Notes: a model not told the origin generated them from the sequence alone. 64,000 nucleotides of DNA from Eubacteriales bacterium (GCA_030533405.1 JAUNJF010000001.1:62001-126000); one strand, 5' to 3'; positions 42,711 to 51,700 are shown, numbered from the stretch's first letter. Numbers and translations: made by a program.

Positions 42711-44597
42711 ATGCCGTCAACATTTTTAGGATTAAATACAGGTTTGTCAGCTTTAAATCATTACCAGGCATCATTGAATACAACTGCACATAATATTTCG
42801 AATTCAGATGTGAAGGGATATTCGCGCCAACAGGTTTTAGCAAAAGCAGCGCCGGCGGTACGTGTTCGAAGCTCATATGGTATGATGGGAACTGGTGTGG
42901 AGTCACAAAAAGTTGAACAGCTTCGTAATGCCTATTATGATACGAAATATCGTGATTCGCAGTCGAGATATAGTGAGTTTAATGGTATTTATGATCAGCT
43001 TTCCAAACTGCAGACATATCTAAATGAAATGAAGTCAGAGACAGGATATACAAAGCTTTTGAGTCAGTTGAATTCGGCAATGCAGGATTTAACATCAAAT
43101 CCATCGAACGCAACTTATCGTACGCAGTTTACACAGGCATTGGGTAATTTTACTGATTTGATTAACGAAGTTGGAACTAGTTATCAAAATACGCAGACAG
43201 ATATTAATAATGAGATTGCGATTCATGTCGATACCATTAATTCTATTTCTGCACAGATTTTTACTTTGAATCAGCAGATTATGAATATTGAGACAAGATT
43301 TGGTAATGCAAATGATTTGCGTGATCAACGAGAATTGTTAGTGGATCAGCTTTCTGAGTTGATTAATGTAACAGTGATTGAATCGCCAATTATGTATGGT
43401 GAGGGACCAGATGCCGTAGATTCTGGTGCAACACTTTATGAATTGCGTATTGGTGGTTCTCTCTTAGTAGATGAGATGGAGTGTCGCCAGTTAAAGGTGG
43501 CAGCAAGAGAAGAGCCTTTGAATATTAATGACGTAGATGGATTATATGAAGTATACTGGGTTGGATTAAATGATACACTTGGTGAACGTTTGAACTTTAA
43601 TTCCAAAAATATTACGGGATTGATTAAGGGTCTGATGGAGGTTCGTGACGGCAATAATTTTGAACCATTTGATGGTACGATTAAAGAATTTAAAACAGGA
43701 ACAGAAGATGGATCAACGGTTCAGATTGATTTGGCAAAGGGATTGGATATTGACAGGGTTACACTTCCGATGGAAGGTATTATTACTTTGAACTGTAAAG
43801 AATATTATTATGAAGGTTGGGAAGCTTCCTATGATGACGATGGCAAGTTAAATAAATTTCTTTTTAAGAATTTGACAGTGCCTTCTGAGAATGGACGTAT
43901 TCCTGCAGAGATTGATTTTGATACTATAGATGGTAAGGAAGGTATTGTTGGTCAGGCAATTGACTGCAAAGGTATTCCTTATTATATGACAGAGTTAAAT
44001 GAATTTGTTCGTACATTATCCAGATATATGAATGACATTTATACAACTGGAGCAGATGCCAATGGTGACAAGGGGTTGGATCTTTTCTCTGCGCTGGATT
44101 TACAGGGTAAAGATTTTGTGTTGACACCACCCGCAGGTAGCGCAGCACCTGCAAAATTAATGTCAGGAGATTCTTCTTATTATCGAATTAACGCATTAAA
44201 TTGGTCAGTAAACAGTCAGATTATGACGGATCAGAATAAAGTTGTTGTTTCTTACAAAGAGGATATTGAACAGGGCAATTTGGATGCTTCTGGCATTATC
44301 GATAAGATGATTGCAGGTTTGGATGACAGAAGTATGTATTCACAGGGAACAATTGCACAATTTTTACAGGCAATTACAACTTCTTTGGCTGTAGAGGTTC
44401 AAAAATACGATACTTTTTCCGATAATATGGATGAGGTTGCACATGTAATCAATAATCAGAGATTATCGATTTCATCAGTGGATACCAATGAAGAAGCAGC
44501 CAGTATGATTATGTATCAGAACGGATATAATTTAGCTTGTAAGGTAATATCTGTTTTGAATGAAGTATATGATAAATTAATTAATCAAACAGGTTGA
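42711..44597 (+). CDS. flgK: Flagellar hook-associated protein FlgK, copy 2
   Basis: 628 residues. It has the more canonical N-terminus: TFLGLNTGLSALNHYQASLN, TTAHNISNSDVKGYSRQQV. C-terminal D0: DTNEEAASMIMYQNGYNLAC, KVISVLNEVYDKLINQTG. It is a paralog of the preceding gene, and both copies share the same N- and C-terminal heptads while their middles differ strongly (here KGLDIDRVTLP, GADANGDKGLDLFSALDL). Two FlgK-type proteins could form a mixed junction or replace one another. GGGGTGAG ribosome site before ATG 42711. Confidence 0.9.
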   Translation: MPSTFLGLNTGLSALNHYQASLNTTAHNISNSDVKGYSRQQVLAKAAPAVRVRSSYGMMGTGVESQKVEQLRNAYYDTKYRDSQSRYSEFNGIYDQLSKLQTYLNEMKSETGYTKLLSQLNSAMQDLTSNPSNATYRTQFTQALGNFTDLINEVGTSYQNTQTDINNEIAIHVDTINSISAQIFTLNQQIMNIETRFGNANDLRDQRELLVDQLSELINVTVIESPIMYGEGPDAVDSGATLYELRIGGSLLVDEMECRQLKVAAREEPLNINDVDGLYEVYWVGLNDTLGERLNFNSKNITGLIKGLMEVRDGNNFEPFDGTIKEFKTGTEDGSTVQIDLAKGLDIDRVTLPMEGIITLNCKEYYYEGWEASYDDDGKLNKFLFKNLTVPSENGRIPAEIDFDTIDGKEGIVGQAIDCKGIPYYMTELNEFVRTLSRYMNDIYTTGADANGDKGLDLFSALDLQGKDFVLTPPAGSAAPAKLMSGDSSYYRINALNWSVNSQIMTDQNKVVVSYKEDIEQGNLDASGIIDKMIAGLDDRSMYSQGTIAQFLQAITTSLAVEVQKYDTFSDNMDEVAHVINNQRLSISSVDTNEEAASMIMYQNGYNLACKVISVLNEVYDKLINQTG

Positions 44598-44666
44598 TTT
44601 AAACTGTCTAAGGAGTAGACAGGAATACGTGAGGTTAATGGAGTGACCGGATAGGAGCGAGAGAGT

Positions 44667-46244
44667 ATGAGAGTAACAAATCATATGGTAACAAGCAGTT
44701 CGCTGCGTAATATGCAAAAATCAATGCAGAAGGTAAGTAGTCTGAATGAACAGGTTACCACAGGTAAGAAGATTTCTGCACCATCACAAGATCCGGTAGT
44801 TGCGATTCGAGCATTGAAGCTCCGTACAACCTGTGATCAATTGGATCAGTATAAGAATAAGAATATCAAGGATGCGATGTCGTGGCTGGATACAACGCAG
44901 ACATCCATTCAGAATATTGAAGATCGTCTGCAGGACGTGTACTATTATTGCGAGCAGGGCGCACATGATACCTTTAGTACAAGCGATCGAAGCAAAATCA
45001 TTAATGAGTTAAAGGCTTTAAAGGAGAGTATTTACCGTGAGGGTGGAACGACTTATGCGGGAAGATATTTGTTCTCTGGATATAAGACAGAAACCAATCT
45101 TGTATTTCAGGATGCTGCTGCAAAAGAGGGGTTGGCATATAGCATTGAGGAACCGTTAGATGTGAGCAAGGCAAAAGCAAAAAATGCTGTAGTAGACAGT
45201 GTGGATACCAGTAGATTGGATGCAATTTTGAATGGAACAGATACCTATCAGTCACCATCACAGGAAGCCGTTCATATTTTACAGCTTGCATATGATCGTC
45301 TGGATGATAGTAATTTTGGTATGTCCTTTGAAGTGGAGAATATGAAATATGAAATGGAGCCAGGAACGAACAACATTAAAGCGTATGTAAAAAATGCGGA
45401 TGGCTCTTATACATCGGTAGTTGGTCAGTCCTTGCAGTTTACAATCAAGGATGCGACAAAACCAAAGGAATATTATGATGTCGATGATAACGAGATTGCA
45501 TTGATTCCAGAGACAGGAGAACTTGTTATGGGAAAGGATGCATACAGTTTAATTAAAGGTGCATCAAGTTTTACCGCAAATTATGACAAGTCACACTTTG
45601 AAGTGGGAGACCTTCGACCAGAGATGTATTTTAATTGTACACAAACGAAAACACTTTCTGATGGAACAACACAGACAACAGATTTTACAGTAGATGAAGA
45701 AGGTCAGGAGATTCGCTACGAGGTGAATTTTAATCAGTATTTAACAGTAAATGCGCAGGGAAAAGACATCATCAAGCACAGTATGGGTAATGACATTGAG
45801 GATATGCGTATTGCTGTACAGGATATGTTAGATGTGGAGCAGACCATTGCGACATTGAAGGGTTATTTGAACGACCCTAAGTATAAGGACACGCCAGATG
45901 CGGTGAAGCAAATTAACAAGATGCTAGAGGATGCGGATGTGGAGCTTGCAATGAAGCGCGAAAATATGCAGACCTTGTTTGCAAATAATATGACGAATTT
46001 CCAAAATTATATGAATGATGTTGGTGCAGAGCAGGCAAAGGTAGGAACGAATTACTCGAAACTTGAGCTGATTGCGACACGTGTGACAGAGCAGTTAGAG
46101 AATTTTGAAGAATTAAAGTCAACAAATGAAGATATCGAGACAGAAGAAGTAGCGCTTGATATGTATCAGGCAGAGTTGGTGTATGAATCAGCACTTGCTA
46201 CAACAAGTAATGTAATCAAAAAGACTTTATTAGATTATATTTAA
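44667..46244 (+). CDS. flgL: Flagellar hook-filament junction protein FlgL (extended)
   Basis: 525 residues; most FlgL proteins are about 300, so this one carries roughly 200 extra residues in the middle (about 190-400). The N-terminal coiled coil (MRVTNHMVTSSSLRNMQKSM, LNEQVTTGKKISAPSQDPV, ALKLRTTCDQLDQYKNKN) and the C-terminal flagellin-like helix (EEVALDMYQAELVYESALAT) are typical. The extra part includes strand-rich segments such as YKTETNLVFQD and TDFTVDEEGQEIRYEVNF and may form a surface domain. It joins FlgK to the filament. fliW follows 29 bp later. Confidence 0.9.
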   Translation: MRVTNHMVTSSSLRNMQKSMQKVSSLNEQVTTGKKISAPSQDPVVAIRALKLRTTCDQLDQYKNKNIKDAMSWLDTTQTSIQNIEDRLQDVYYYCEQGAHDTFSTSDRSKIINELKALKESIYREGGTTYAGRYLFSGYKTETNLVFQDAAAKEGLAYSIEEPLDVSKAKAKNAVVDSVDTSRLDAILNGTDTYQSPSQEAVHILQLAYDRLDDSNFGMSFEVENMKYEMEPGTNNIKAYVKNADGSYTSVVGQSLQFTIKDATKPKEYYDVDDNEIALIPETGELVMGKDAYSLIKGASSFTANYDKSHFEVGDLRPEMYFNCTQTKTLSDGTTQTTDFTVDEEGQEIRYEVNFNQYLTVNAQGKDIIKHSMGNDIEDMRIAVQDMLDVEQTIATLKGYLNDPKYKDTPDAVKQINKMLEDADVELAMKRENMQTLFANNMTNFQNYMNDVGAEQAKVGTNYSKLELIATRVTEQLENFEELKSTNEDIETEEVALDMYQAELVYESALATTSNVIKKTLLDYI

Positions 46245-46273
46245 TATTGGGATAGACAGAAAGGAGAAGGAAC

Positions 46274-46744
46274 ATGAAGGTAGTTACTAAGTTTTTTGGA
46301 GAGGTTGAGTTAGATGATAACAAGGTCCTTGAATTTCCGAATGGTATCATTGGATTTGAGGATTTTAAGCGATATGCGATTATGTTTGATGAGGATAAAG
46401 CAGAGGATGGAGAGGCTAGAATTAGCTGGTTACAGTCATTAGATGAGCCTGCTTTGGCATTGCCAGTTGTAGATCCGCTTGCCATTGTTCCTGAGTATGC
46501 ACCAATGATTGAAGATGAGTTATTAAAACCATTAGGTGATCCTGCAGATAAAGATTTGGTATTTTTGTTGGCGATGACTGTGCCATCAGATATGACCAAG
46601 GTGACAGCGAATATGAAGGCACCATTTATTATTAATGTGAATGCACGTAAGGGCGCACAGATTATCGTAGATAATGCGGATTATCCAGTTCGATTTAATG
46701 TTTATGAATCCGTACAGAAAATGAAAGAAAAGGCGGGTGAATAG
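46274..46744 (+). CDS. fliW: Flagellar assembly factor FliW
   Basis: 156 residues. Family motifs: [27 protein letters not shown] near the start, the central FVLLA-like segment [15 protein letters not shown], and [20 protein letters not shown]-type end (key residues here [14 protein letters not shown]). FliW binds CsrA and frees flagellin mRNA, and is itself titrated by cytoplasmic flagellin. It is translationally close to csrA (1-bp gap). With csrA and the leader hairpins of both flagellin genes, all parts of the three-node switch known from B. subtilis are present here. Confidence 0.95.
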   Translation: MKVVTKFFGEVELDDNKVLEFPNGIIGFEDFKRYAIMFDEDKAEDGEARISWLQSLDEPALALPVVDPLAIVPEYAPMIEDELLKPLGDPADKDLVFLLAMTVPSDMTKVTANMKAPFIINVNARKGAQIIVDNADYPVRFNVYESVQKMKEKAGE

Positions 46745-46745
46745 T

Positions 46746-46964
46746 ATGTTAGCATTATCTAGAAAAGCAAATGAATCGATTATCATTGGTAACGATATTG
46801 AGATAACAATCCTTGAGGTAAAAGGAGAACAGGTAAAGGTTGGTATTAAGGCACCAAAATCGGTTCCTGTATACCGAGAAGAAGTGTATATGCAGATTAA
46901 GGAAGCAAATAAAGAGGCAGCAAGCGATACAGTACAGGCAAATTTGAAGGATTTGTTCAAGTAA
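46746..46964 (+). CDS. csrA: Carbon storage regulator CsrA
   Basis: 72 residues, starting at ATG 46746, 1 bp after the fliW stop. Typical CsrA strands: [25 protein letters not shown], then [19 protein letters not shown] with the RNA-binding Arg. The dimer binds GGA in RNA hairpin loops and near Shine-Dalgarno sites and blocks translation. Here the predicted targets are the flagellin messages at 50.8 and 51.9 kb. It ends the operon and a terminator follows. Confidence 0.96.
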   Translation: MLALSRKANESIIIGNDIEITILEVKGEQVKVGIKAPKSVPVYREEVYMQIKEANKEAASDTVQANLKDLFK

Positions 46965-46984
46965 ATACAGACAGATATGGTGGT

Positions 46985-47030
46985 AACGGAGGACGTCCAT
47001 ACAATATGTGGATACCCTCCGTTTTCTTTT
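46985..47030 (+). terminator. Terminator of the flgM-csrA operon
   Basis: AACGGAGG (46985-46992) pairs with CCTCCGTT (47016-47023), with an inner CCA/TGG helix and a T-rich tail. Confidence 0.85.
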
Positions 47031-47073
47031 GATTTTTCCCGATAAATTCATTGAAAAAAGTGTGTAAAAGATA

Positions 47074-47101
47074 TAAAATATATAGCAAAATAGACCGATA
47101 A
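47074..47101 (+). promoter_or_regulatory. Sigma-28-type promoter of flaG-fliD
   Basis: TAAA (47074-47077), 16-bp spacer, ACCGATAA (47094-47101), close to the FliA/SigD consensus. Confidence 0.75.
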
Positions 47102-47150
47102 GGTTATTGAAGAGTATATTTTTGATTTTTCACATGGAGGTGGAGTGATT

Positions 47151-47591
47151 ATGGCAATTGAAGCAATTAGTAGCAATGTTGTAACACAACAGATGCCTAA
47201 GGTTGAGAAGACCGCACCTGTTGAGAAAATCGAGGTGACTGAGCAACAGCCATCACAGATTCAGGAATTTAGTCCGATTGTTGAGACACAGGGAAGTGGC
47301 AATCAGAATGCGGGCAAGGACAAGGATCACGACGGAAAAGATGATGCAAAGAACTTGCAGGAGGTTTCTCCTGAGAAGGTGAAGAGTGCAATCGCAGATA
47401 TCAATAAGAGAATTGCACCAACAGAGACACAGTTACAGTTTAGTTATCACGAGAAGACACATCGAATTTCCATAACGGTTCGTGATAAGGAGACAGATAA
47501 AGTCATTCGTGAGATTCCACCAGAGAAGACACTTGATATGATTGCAAAGAGTTTGGAATTAGCGGGAATTTTAGTAGATGAAAAGAGATAA
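47151..47591 (+). CDS. flaG: FlaG-family flagellar protein
   Basis: 146 residues from ATG 47151, with TGGAGGTGG upstream; GTG 47145 is too close to it. The first ~85 residues are Gln/Lys/Asp-rich and disordered (a KDHDGKDDAK stretch). The C-terminal FlaG domain is clear: TQLQFSYHEKTHRISITVRD, then IREIPPEKTLDMIAKSLELAG. In other bacteria FlaG affects filament length. In B. subtilis the equivalent gene (yvyC) also precedes fliD. It shares an operon with fliD, gap 12 bp. Confidence 0.9.
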   Translation: MAIEAISSNVVTQQMPKVEKTAPVEKIEVTEQQPSQIQEFSPIVETQGSGNQNAGKDKDHDGKDDAKNLQEVSPEKVKSAIADINKRIAPTETQLQFSYHEKTHRISITVRDKETDKVIREIPPEKTLDMIAKSLELAGILVDEKR

Positions 47592-47603
47592 GGAGGTGAC
47601 GAT

Positions 47604-49571
47604 ATGGCAGGCGTAAGAATGACAGGTTTGGCATCTGGATTAGATACAGAGTCATTAGTTGGTCAGTTGTCAGAAGCGTACCAGAAAAAAGTGGATAATG
47701 TGAAGAAGCAACAGACAAAAGCCGAATGGAAGAAGGAAGCATGGCAGTCTTTGAATACGAAGTTGATGGATTTTTACCGTGGAGCACTTTCAGAATTTAA
47801 GTCGTATTCGTCTTACCGTGCAAAAACAGTTTCTGGTGATTTGAAAGGTATGAAGATTACCGCTGGAAATAATGCTGCAAATGGAACACATAAGGTTCAG
47901 GTTTTGAATACTGCTGTGGCACAGATGTGGACTGGCAAGAAGATTAATACTGGCACATATACGAAGACAAGTTATGAGGGTGCAAAGAATGGTGATGTTG
48001 CACTTTCTGATGTAAAAGATGCAAATGGTAATAGCATGGCTGATACATTGAAAAATGCCAAGTTTACCATTTCGGCTGATGGAACGGATTATCAGGTGGA
48101 TTTGAGTACAAAGGGTTATGATGATAACACGAAGATTGATACCATTGTAGAAGACATCAATAATCAGTTGTCTGGATCTGGCGCAACTGTATCATTTGAA
48201 AATGGCGCATTTAAGATTACGAATGATTCTGCAACCAAGACAACAGAGACCGATACGAACGGAAAAGAGACAACCAAATATGAAGGTGGTCATGACATTA
48301 CAATTAAGGCTACGGATGATGCTTCTGCTGCACTTTTTGGAACAAAGGCAGGAGAGACTGGTTCTACAATAAAGGCAGCAACAAGTGATAAATCACAGAA
48401 TGCATTGACAGGAACAAGCAGAGTAAATGTAGAGGTTAAAACACCAGACAGTAAGGTGACAAGCGCAACCAAGTTATCGGATTTGAATCCGAGCCTGGTA
48501 GGAAAAGAACTTACTGTGAATGGACAGCAGATTACGATTGGAACTAACACAACATTGAGTGATGTGGCTAGTCAGATTTCCAAGATGGGTGTCAATGCAA
48601 ACTATGATCAGGGTCAGGGCCGTTTTTACTTAAATGCAAGCCAGTCTGGTACAGAGAACGGATTTACAATTGGTGGAGATGAAGAGTTGATTTCTGCATT
48701 AGGTTTGGATTTGAAGGAAGGTGACGCAGGTCGAATTGATGCTGCAGATGCTAAGATTGTCTATAATGGTGTGGAATATGAACAGTCTTCTAACAGCTTT
48801 AACATCAATGGATTAACGATAGAGGCGACAGAGCCTGGTGAGGCACAGACGATTTCTGTAGGTAACGATGCGCAGGCTGTATATGACAAGGTTAAGAACT
48901 TTGTAAAGGGATATAATGAGTTACTCAGTGAGATGAATAAGTTATATGGCGCAGAGCGTTTGAAGGATATGGAGCCGCTCAGTGATGATGAGAAGAAAGC
49001 GCTTGGAGATAAAGATGTAGAGAATTGGGAAAAGAAAATTAAAGACTCTATTCTCCGAAAAGATGATACCATTAATTCTTTAATTAGTACCATGCGTAAT
49101 ACGATGATGGGAACAATCAAGGTAACTGGTTCAGATGGTGTAGAAAGAGGATTCACTTTATCTTCATTTGGAATTGGAACTGGTGTATATTCAGAAAAAG
49201 GTTTGCTACACATTGATGGTAATTCGGATGATTCTGATTATGCAGGTGTTGATGATAAGCTGATGAAAGCGTTAATGGATGATCCAGAATCAGTGGAGAA
49301 GACATTGGCTGGACTTGGCACACAGTTGTATAACAAGTTCCAAAAAGCAATGGGTCGTCAAGAGGGTGTAAGTAGTGCGATGACCTTCTATAACGACAAG
49401 ACGATGGATGATGATATTAAGGGATACAAAGAGAAGGTTACCAAAGAGCAGGATAAGATGACAGCAGCAGAGGATAAGTATTACAAACAGTTCGCAGCTA
49501 TGGAATCTGCAATGGCAAAGATGCAGGCGCAGCAAAGCTATGTAAGCCAGTTGTTCGGAAACGCTGGTTGA
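47604..49571 (+). CDS. fliD: Flagellar filament cap protein FliD
   Basis: 655 residues. N-terminal FliD signature: MTGLASGLDTESLVGQLSEA, KKQQTKAEWKKEAWQSLNTK. The middle is Thr/Asp-rich and strand-forming, with repeats typical of surface-exposed domains D2-D3. The C-terminal domain contains VKNFVKGYNELLSEMNKLYG and coiled-coil KEKVTKEQDKMTAAEDKYYK ending QSYVSQLFGNAG. The cap guides flagellin subunits at the filament tip and often acts as an adhesin. AAGGAGGTGACG gives a very strong ribosome site. Confidence 0.94.
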   Translation: MAGVRMTGLASGLDTESLVGQLSEAYQKKVDNVKKQQTKAEWKKEAWQSLNTKLMDFYRGALSEFKSYSSYRAKTVSGDLKGMKITAGNNAANGTHKVQVLNTAVAQMWTGKKINTGTYTKTSYEGAKNGDVALSDVKDANGNSMADTLKNAKFTISADGTDYQVDLSTKGYDDNTKIDTIVEDINNQLSGSGATVSFENGAFKITNDSATKTTETDTNGKETTKYEGGHDITIKATDDASAALFGTKAGETGSTIKAATSDKSQNALTGTSRVNVEVKTPDSKVTSATKLSDLNPSLVGKELTVNGQQITIGTNTTLSDVASQISKMGVNANYDQGQGRFYLNASQSGTENGFTIGGDEELISALGLDLKEGDAGRIDAADAKIVYNGVEYEQSSNSFNINGLTIEATEPGEAQTISVGNDAQAVYDKVKNFVKGYNELLSEMNKLYGAERLKDMEPLSDDEKKALGDKDVENWEKKIKDSILRKDDTINSLISTMRNTMMGTIKVTGSDGVERGFTLSSFGIGTGVYSEKGLLHIDGNSDDSDYAGVDDKLMKALMDDPESVEKTLAGLGTQLYNKFQKAMGRQEGVSSAMTFYNDKTMDDDIKGYKEKVTKEQDKMTAAEDKYYKQFAAMESAMAKMQAQQSYVSQLFGNAG

Positions 49572-49611
49572 TGGATTCAATCGTATGGTAAATGATTGGA
49601 TGTGTGAACGA

Positions 49612-49689
49612 TCTTCTTTGGAATATACACAGGTTTGTCTGGTTGGGGTTGATGCCTGAGATGAGCTTGTGTATATTTCGCAAAGAAGA
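49612..49689 (+). promoter_or_regulatory. Long hairpin between fliD and fliS
   Basis: TCTTCTTTG (49612-49620) pairs with CAAAGAAGA (49681-49689), and AATATACACA (49622-49631) with TGTGTATATT (49668-49677), separated only by a small bulge. That gives about 20 bp of stem and a 36-nt loop. No T run follows, so it is not a normal terminator. It may protect or process the fliD-fliS message. Confidence 0.6.
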
Positions 49690-49771
49690 GCATACAAACT
49701 GTTGAGAAGGGTAGTTGTTTGGTGATTACCTGGATTCAAGAAGAAACAAGAAAGAATTAGGGGTGACGAAC

Positions 49772-50152
49772 ATGGCATATAATCAGATGGCGGCATATGG
49801 CACCAATAAAATTACAACAGCAACACCTGCAGAACTTACACTGATGCTTTATGAAGGTGCAATTAAGTTTTGTAATATTTCGCAGATGGCGATGGAGAAA
49901 AAAGACTACGAAAAAGCAAACCTAAATATGCAGAAGGCACGTAATATTATCGTAGAGCTTCAGACAACTTTGAATTTTGATTATCCGGTTGCAAAGGATT
50001 TTGATTTGATTTATACCGTTATTTTTCAGAAGATGACAGAGGCAAATATCAAAAAAGACCCTGCGTTGGTCGATGATGTTTTGGTAGAGCTTCGAGAACT
50101 TAGAGATATTTGGAAACAGGTAATGAAGGTGGCAAAAGATCCACGTATTTAG
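49772..50152 (+). CDS. fliS: Flagellin export chaperone FliS
   Basis: 126 residues from ATG 49772, with AGGGGTGACG upstream; ATG 49715 in the same frame overlaps nothing useful and lacks a site. Family pattern: MAAYGTNKITTATPAELTLM, LYEGAIKFCNISQMAMEKKD and ANLNMQKARNIIVELQTTLN, with VAKDFDLIYTVI later. FliS wraps the flagellin C-terminus in the cytoplasm, and in B. subtilis also links flagellin level to FliW. It lies upstream of the two flagellin genes. Confidence 0.94.
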   Translation: MAYNQMAAYGTNKITTATPAELTLMLYEGAIKFCNISQMAMEKKDYEKANLNMQKARNIIVELQTTLNFDYPVAKDFDLIYTVIFQKMTEANIKKDPALVDDVLVELRELRDIWKQVMKVAKDPRI

Positions 50153-50176
50153 CTTATCGTGAAATGAGGATGAAGA

Positions 50177-50653
50177 ATGGGTCAGAATTATATTTCTGTT
50201 TTGATAGAGACGTTAGAAAAGAAGCGAGATGCTTTACAGAATATTTTGCGTATTACAAAAACACAGGAACAAATCGCAAAGGGGTCTGTTTATCAGGAAG
50301 AAGAAATGGAACGTGCGTTGAATGAAAAGGATATTCAGATTGCGCGAATCAATACATTAGATGAAGGATTTCAATCGGTTTATGAACGTGTGCGTGCGGA
50401 AGTACAGAGACAGCCAGATCTTTATCGCAAGGATTTGGTTCACTTACAGGATCTTATTCGAGAGTGCACGGATTTGGGAAATCAGATTATGGTTTTAGAG
50501 GAGCGCAACAGAGATCGATTCCAGTCGTTATTTGCACAGTCTAAGCGCCAGTATTCTGCATCTAAGAATAAAGCAAATGTTGCACAGAATTACTTTCGTA
50601 CGATGAACAATACAAAGATTTTGGATGCATATTTTGTGGATAAAAAGCAATAA
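50177..50653 (+). CDS. FliT/FlgN-like flagellar chaperone
   Basis: 158 residues, entirely helical. It starts with MGQNYISVLIETLEKKRDAL, with central VYQEEEMERALNEKDIQIAR and LDEGFQSVYERVRAE, then LVHLQDLIRECTDLGNQIM and a basic C-terminus. Such FlgN/FliT-fold proteins are hard to tell apart by sequence. The position directly after fliS matches fliT in B. subtilis, and a separate flgN exists at 40315, so a chaperone for the cap protein FliD is the best reading. ATGAGGATGAAGAATG offers a modest ribosome site. Confidence 0.75.
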   Translation: MGQNYISVLIETLEKKRDALQNILRITKTQEQIAKGSVYQEEEMERALNEKDIQIARINTLDEGFQSVYERVRAEVQRQPDLYRKDLVHLQDLIRECTDLGNQIMVLEERNRDRFQSLFAQSKRQYSASKNKANVAQNYFRTMNNTKILDAYFVDKKQ

Positions 50654-50670
50654 AGTCCTATATATATGGC

Positions 50671-50699
50671 TTGAAAGTTTTTTGAAAAAAATGTATAAT
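50671..50699 (+). promoter_or_regulatory. Sigma-A promoter upstream of flagellin 1
   Basis: TTGAAA (50671-50676), 17-bp spacer, TATAAT (50694-50699). It lies just upstream of the sigma-28 promoter and reads the same way. Confidence 0.6.
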
Positions 50700-50715
50700 A
50701 TTTTTAATAAAAAGC

Positions 50716-50742
50716 TAAAGTATTTATAGCTTTTGTCGATAT
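50716..50742 (+). promoter_or_regulatory. Sigma-28-type promoter of flagellin 1
   Basis: TAAA (50716-50719), 15-bp spacer, GTCGATAT (50735-50742): one base from the SigD consensus GCCGATAT. Confidence 0.9.
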
Positions 50743-50825
50743 ATAAAGTGTAAGAACTTTATACAATTTCATAGTGAATAACATGTGATAATAACTCCAT
50801 AAGGAGATATTATATACCATTAACG

Positions 50826-50879
50826 GCAGGGTAACCTGCTAGTACATGTCGCAAGGATGCGACATTATATTCAAGGAGG
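50826..50879 (+). promoter_or_regulatory. Flagellin 1 leader: candidate CsrA sites
   Basis: Hairpin GCAGG-GTAA-CCTGC (50826-50839) is followed by a perfect 8-bp hairpin at 50846-50865 whose loop is AGGA (CGCAAGGATGCG). CsrA prefers exactly such a hairpin-loop GGA, and CAAGGATG matches its consensus core. A second GGA lies in the Shine-Dalgarno AAGGAGG (about 50873-50879). Two sites, one over the ribosome site, is the arrangement in the B. subtilis hag leader. Confidence 0.75.
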
Positions 50880-50887
50880 AATTTATT

Positions 50888-51700
50888 ATGGTAGTACAAC
50901 ACAACATGAAAGCGGTAAACACAAACAGAATGTTAGGACAGAACGTTAAGGCTGTTTCTAAGTCAGCAGAGAAGTTATCTTCTGGTTACAAAGTTAACCG
51001 TGCAGCAGATGACGCAGCTGGTCTTTCTATTTCTGAAAAGATGAGAAATCAGGTTCGTGGTTTGAACCAGGCTGTTAAGAACTCAGAGGATGGTATTTCT
51101 TTGATTCAGACAGCTGAAGGTAACATGAATGAGATTCACTCTATCCTTCAGAGAATGGGTGAGTTAGCTGTTAAGTCTCGTAATGATGTTAACGCTACAG
51201 AAGATCGTGCTACAATTCAGGATGAGGTTGCTCAGTTAAAAGAAGAGATCACATCTATCACAAACAAGGCAGAGTTCAATGGAACAAAGCTTTTAAGTGG
51301 TGGTCTTCAGGGCAAGATGCTTCAGGTTGGTGCTAATGTAGGTGAGACAATGTCTGTATCAATCAGTGGTACATCACTTACTACATTAGGAGTTAATACA
51401 ACTTCTGTTGGAACAGCAGCTGCAGCATCAGCAGCAATCAGCCAGATTCAGACAGCTATTAAGTCTGTATCTAGTCAGAGATCTAAGCTTGGTGCTATTC
51501 AGAATCGTCTTGAGTACACAATCAATAACTTGGAGAACTACTCTGAGAACTTAACATCTGCTGAGTCTAATATCAGAGATACTGATATGGCTACAGAGAT
51601 GGTTGGTTACAGCAAGAATAACATTCTTCAGCAGGCCGCTCAGTCAATGCTTGCACAAGCTAACCAGTCTAACCAGGGTGTATTATCATTACTTCAGTAA
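50888..51700 (+). CDS. hag: Flagellin 1
   Basis: 270 residues from ATG 50888 (AAGGAGG upstream); an upstream in-frame ATG at 50846 lies inside the leader hairpin and is rejected. Conserved D0-D1: VVQHNMKAVNTNRMLGQNVK, GYKVNRAADDAAGLSISEKM, MNEIHSILQRMGELAVKSRN. The C-terminus has ENLTSAESNIRDTDMATEM, then SMLAQANQSNQGVLSLLQ. The middle is very short, so D2/D3 are essentially absent. It has codon use of a highly expressed gene. Maf and the Pse genes downstream suggest it is O-glycosylated on Ser/Thr of the exposed middle region. Sigma-28 plus a probable sigma-A promoter. Confidence 0.96.
   Translation: MVVQHNMKAVNTNRMLGQNVKAVSKSAEKLSSGYKVNRAADDAAGLSISEKMRNQVRGLNQAVKNSEDGISLIQTAEGNMNEIHSILQRMGELAVKSRNDVNATEDRATIQDEVAQLKEEITSITNKAEFNGTKLLSGGLQGKMLQVGANVGETMSVSISGTSLTTLGVNTTSVGTAAAASAAISQIQTAIKSVSSQRSKLGAIQNRLEYTINNLENYSENLTSAESNIRDTDMATEMVGYSKNNILQQAAQSMLAQANQSNQGVLSLLQ

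Noticed and set aside
50846-50887. Longer flagellin 1 starting at ATG 50846
   Set aside because: That ATG is the first base of the leader hairpin, has no ribosome site, and would add residues not found in flagellin N-termini.
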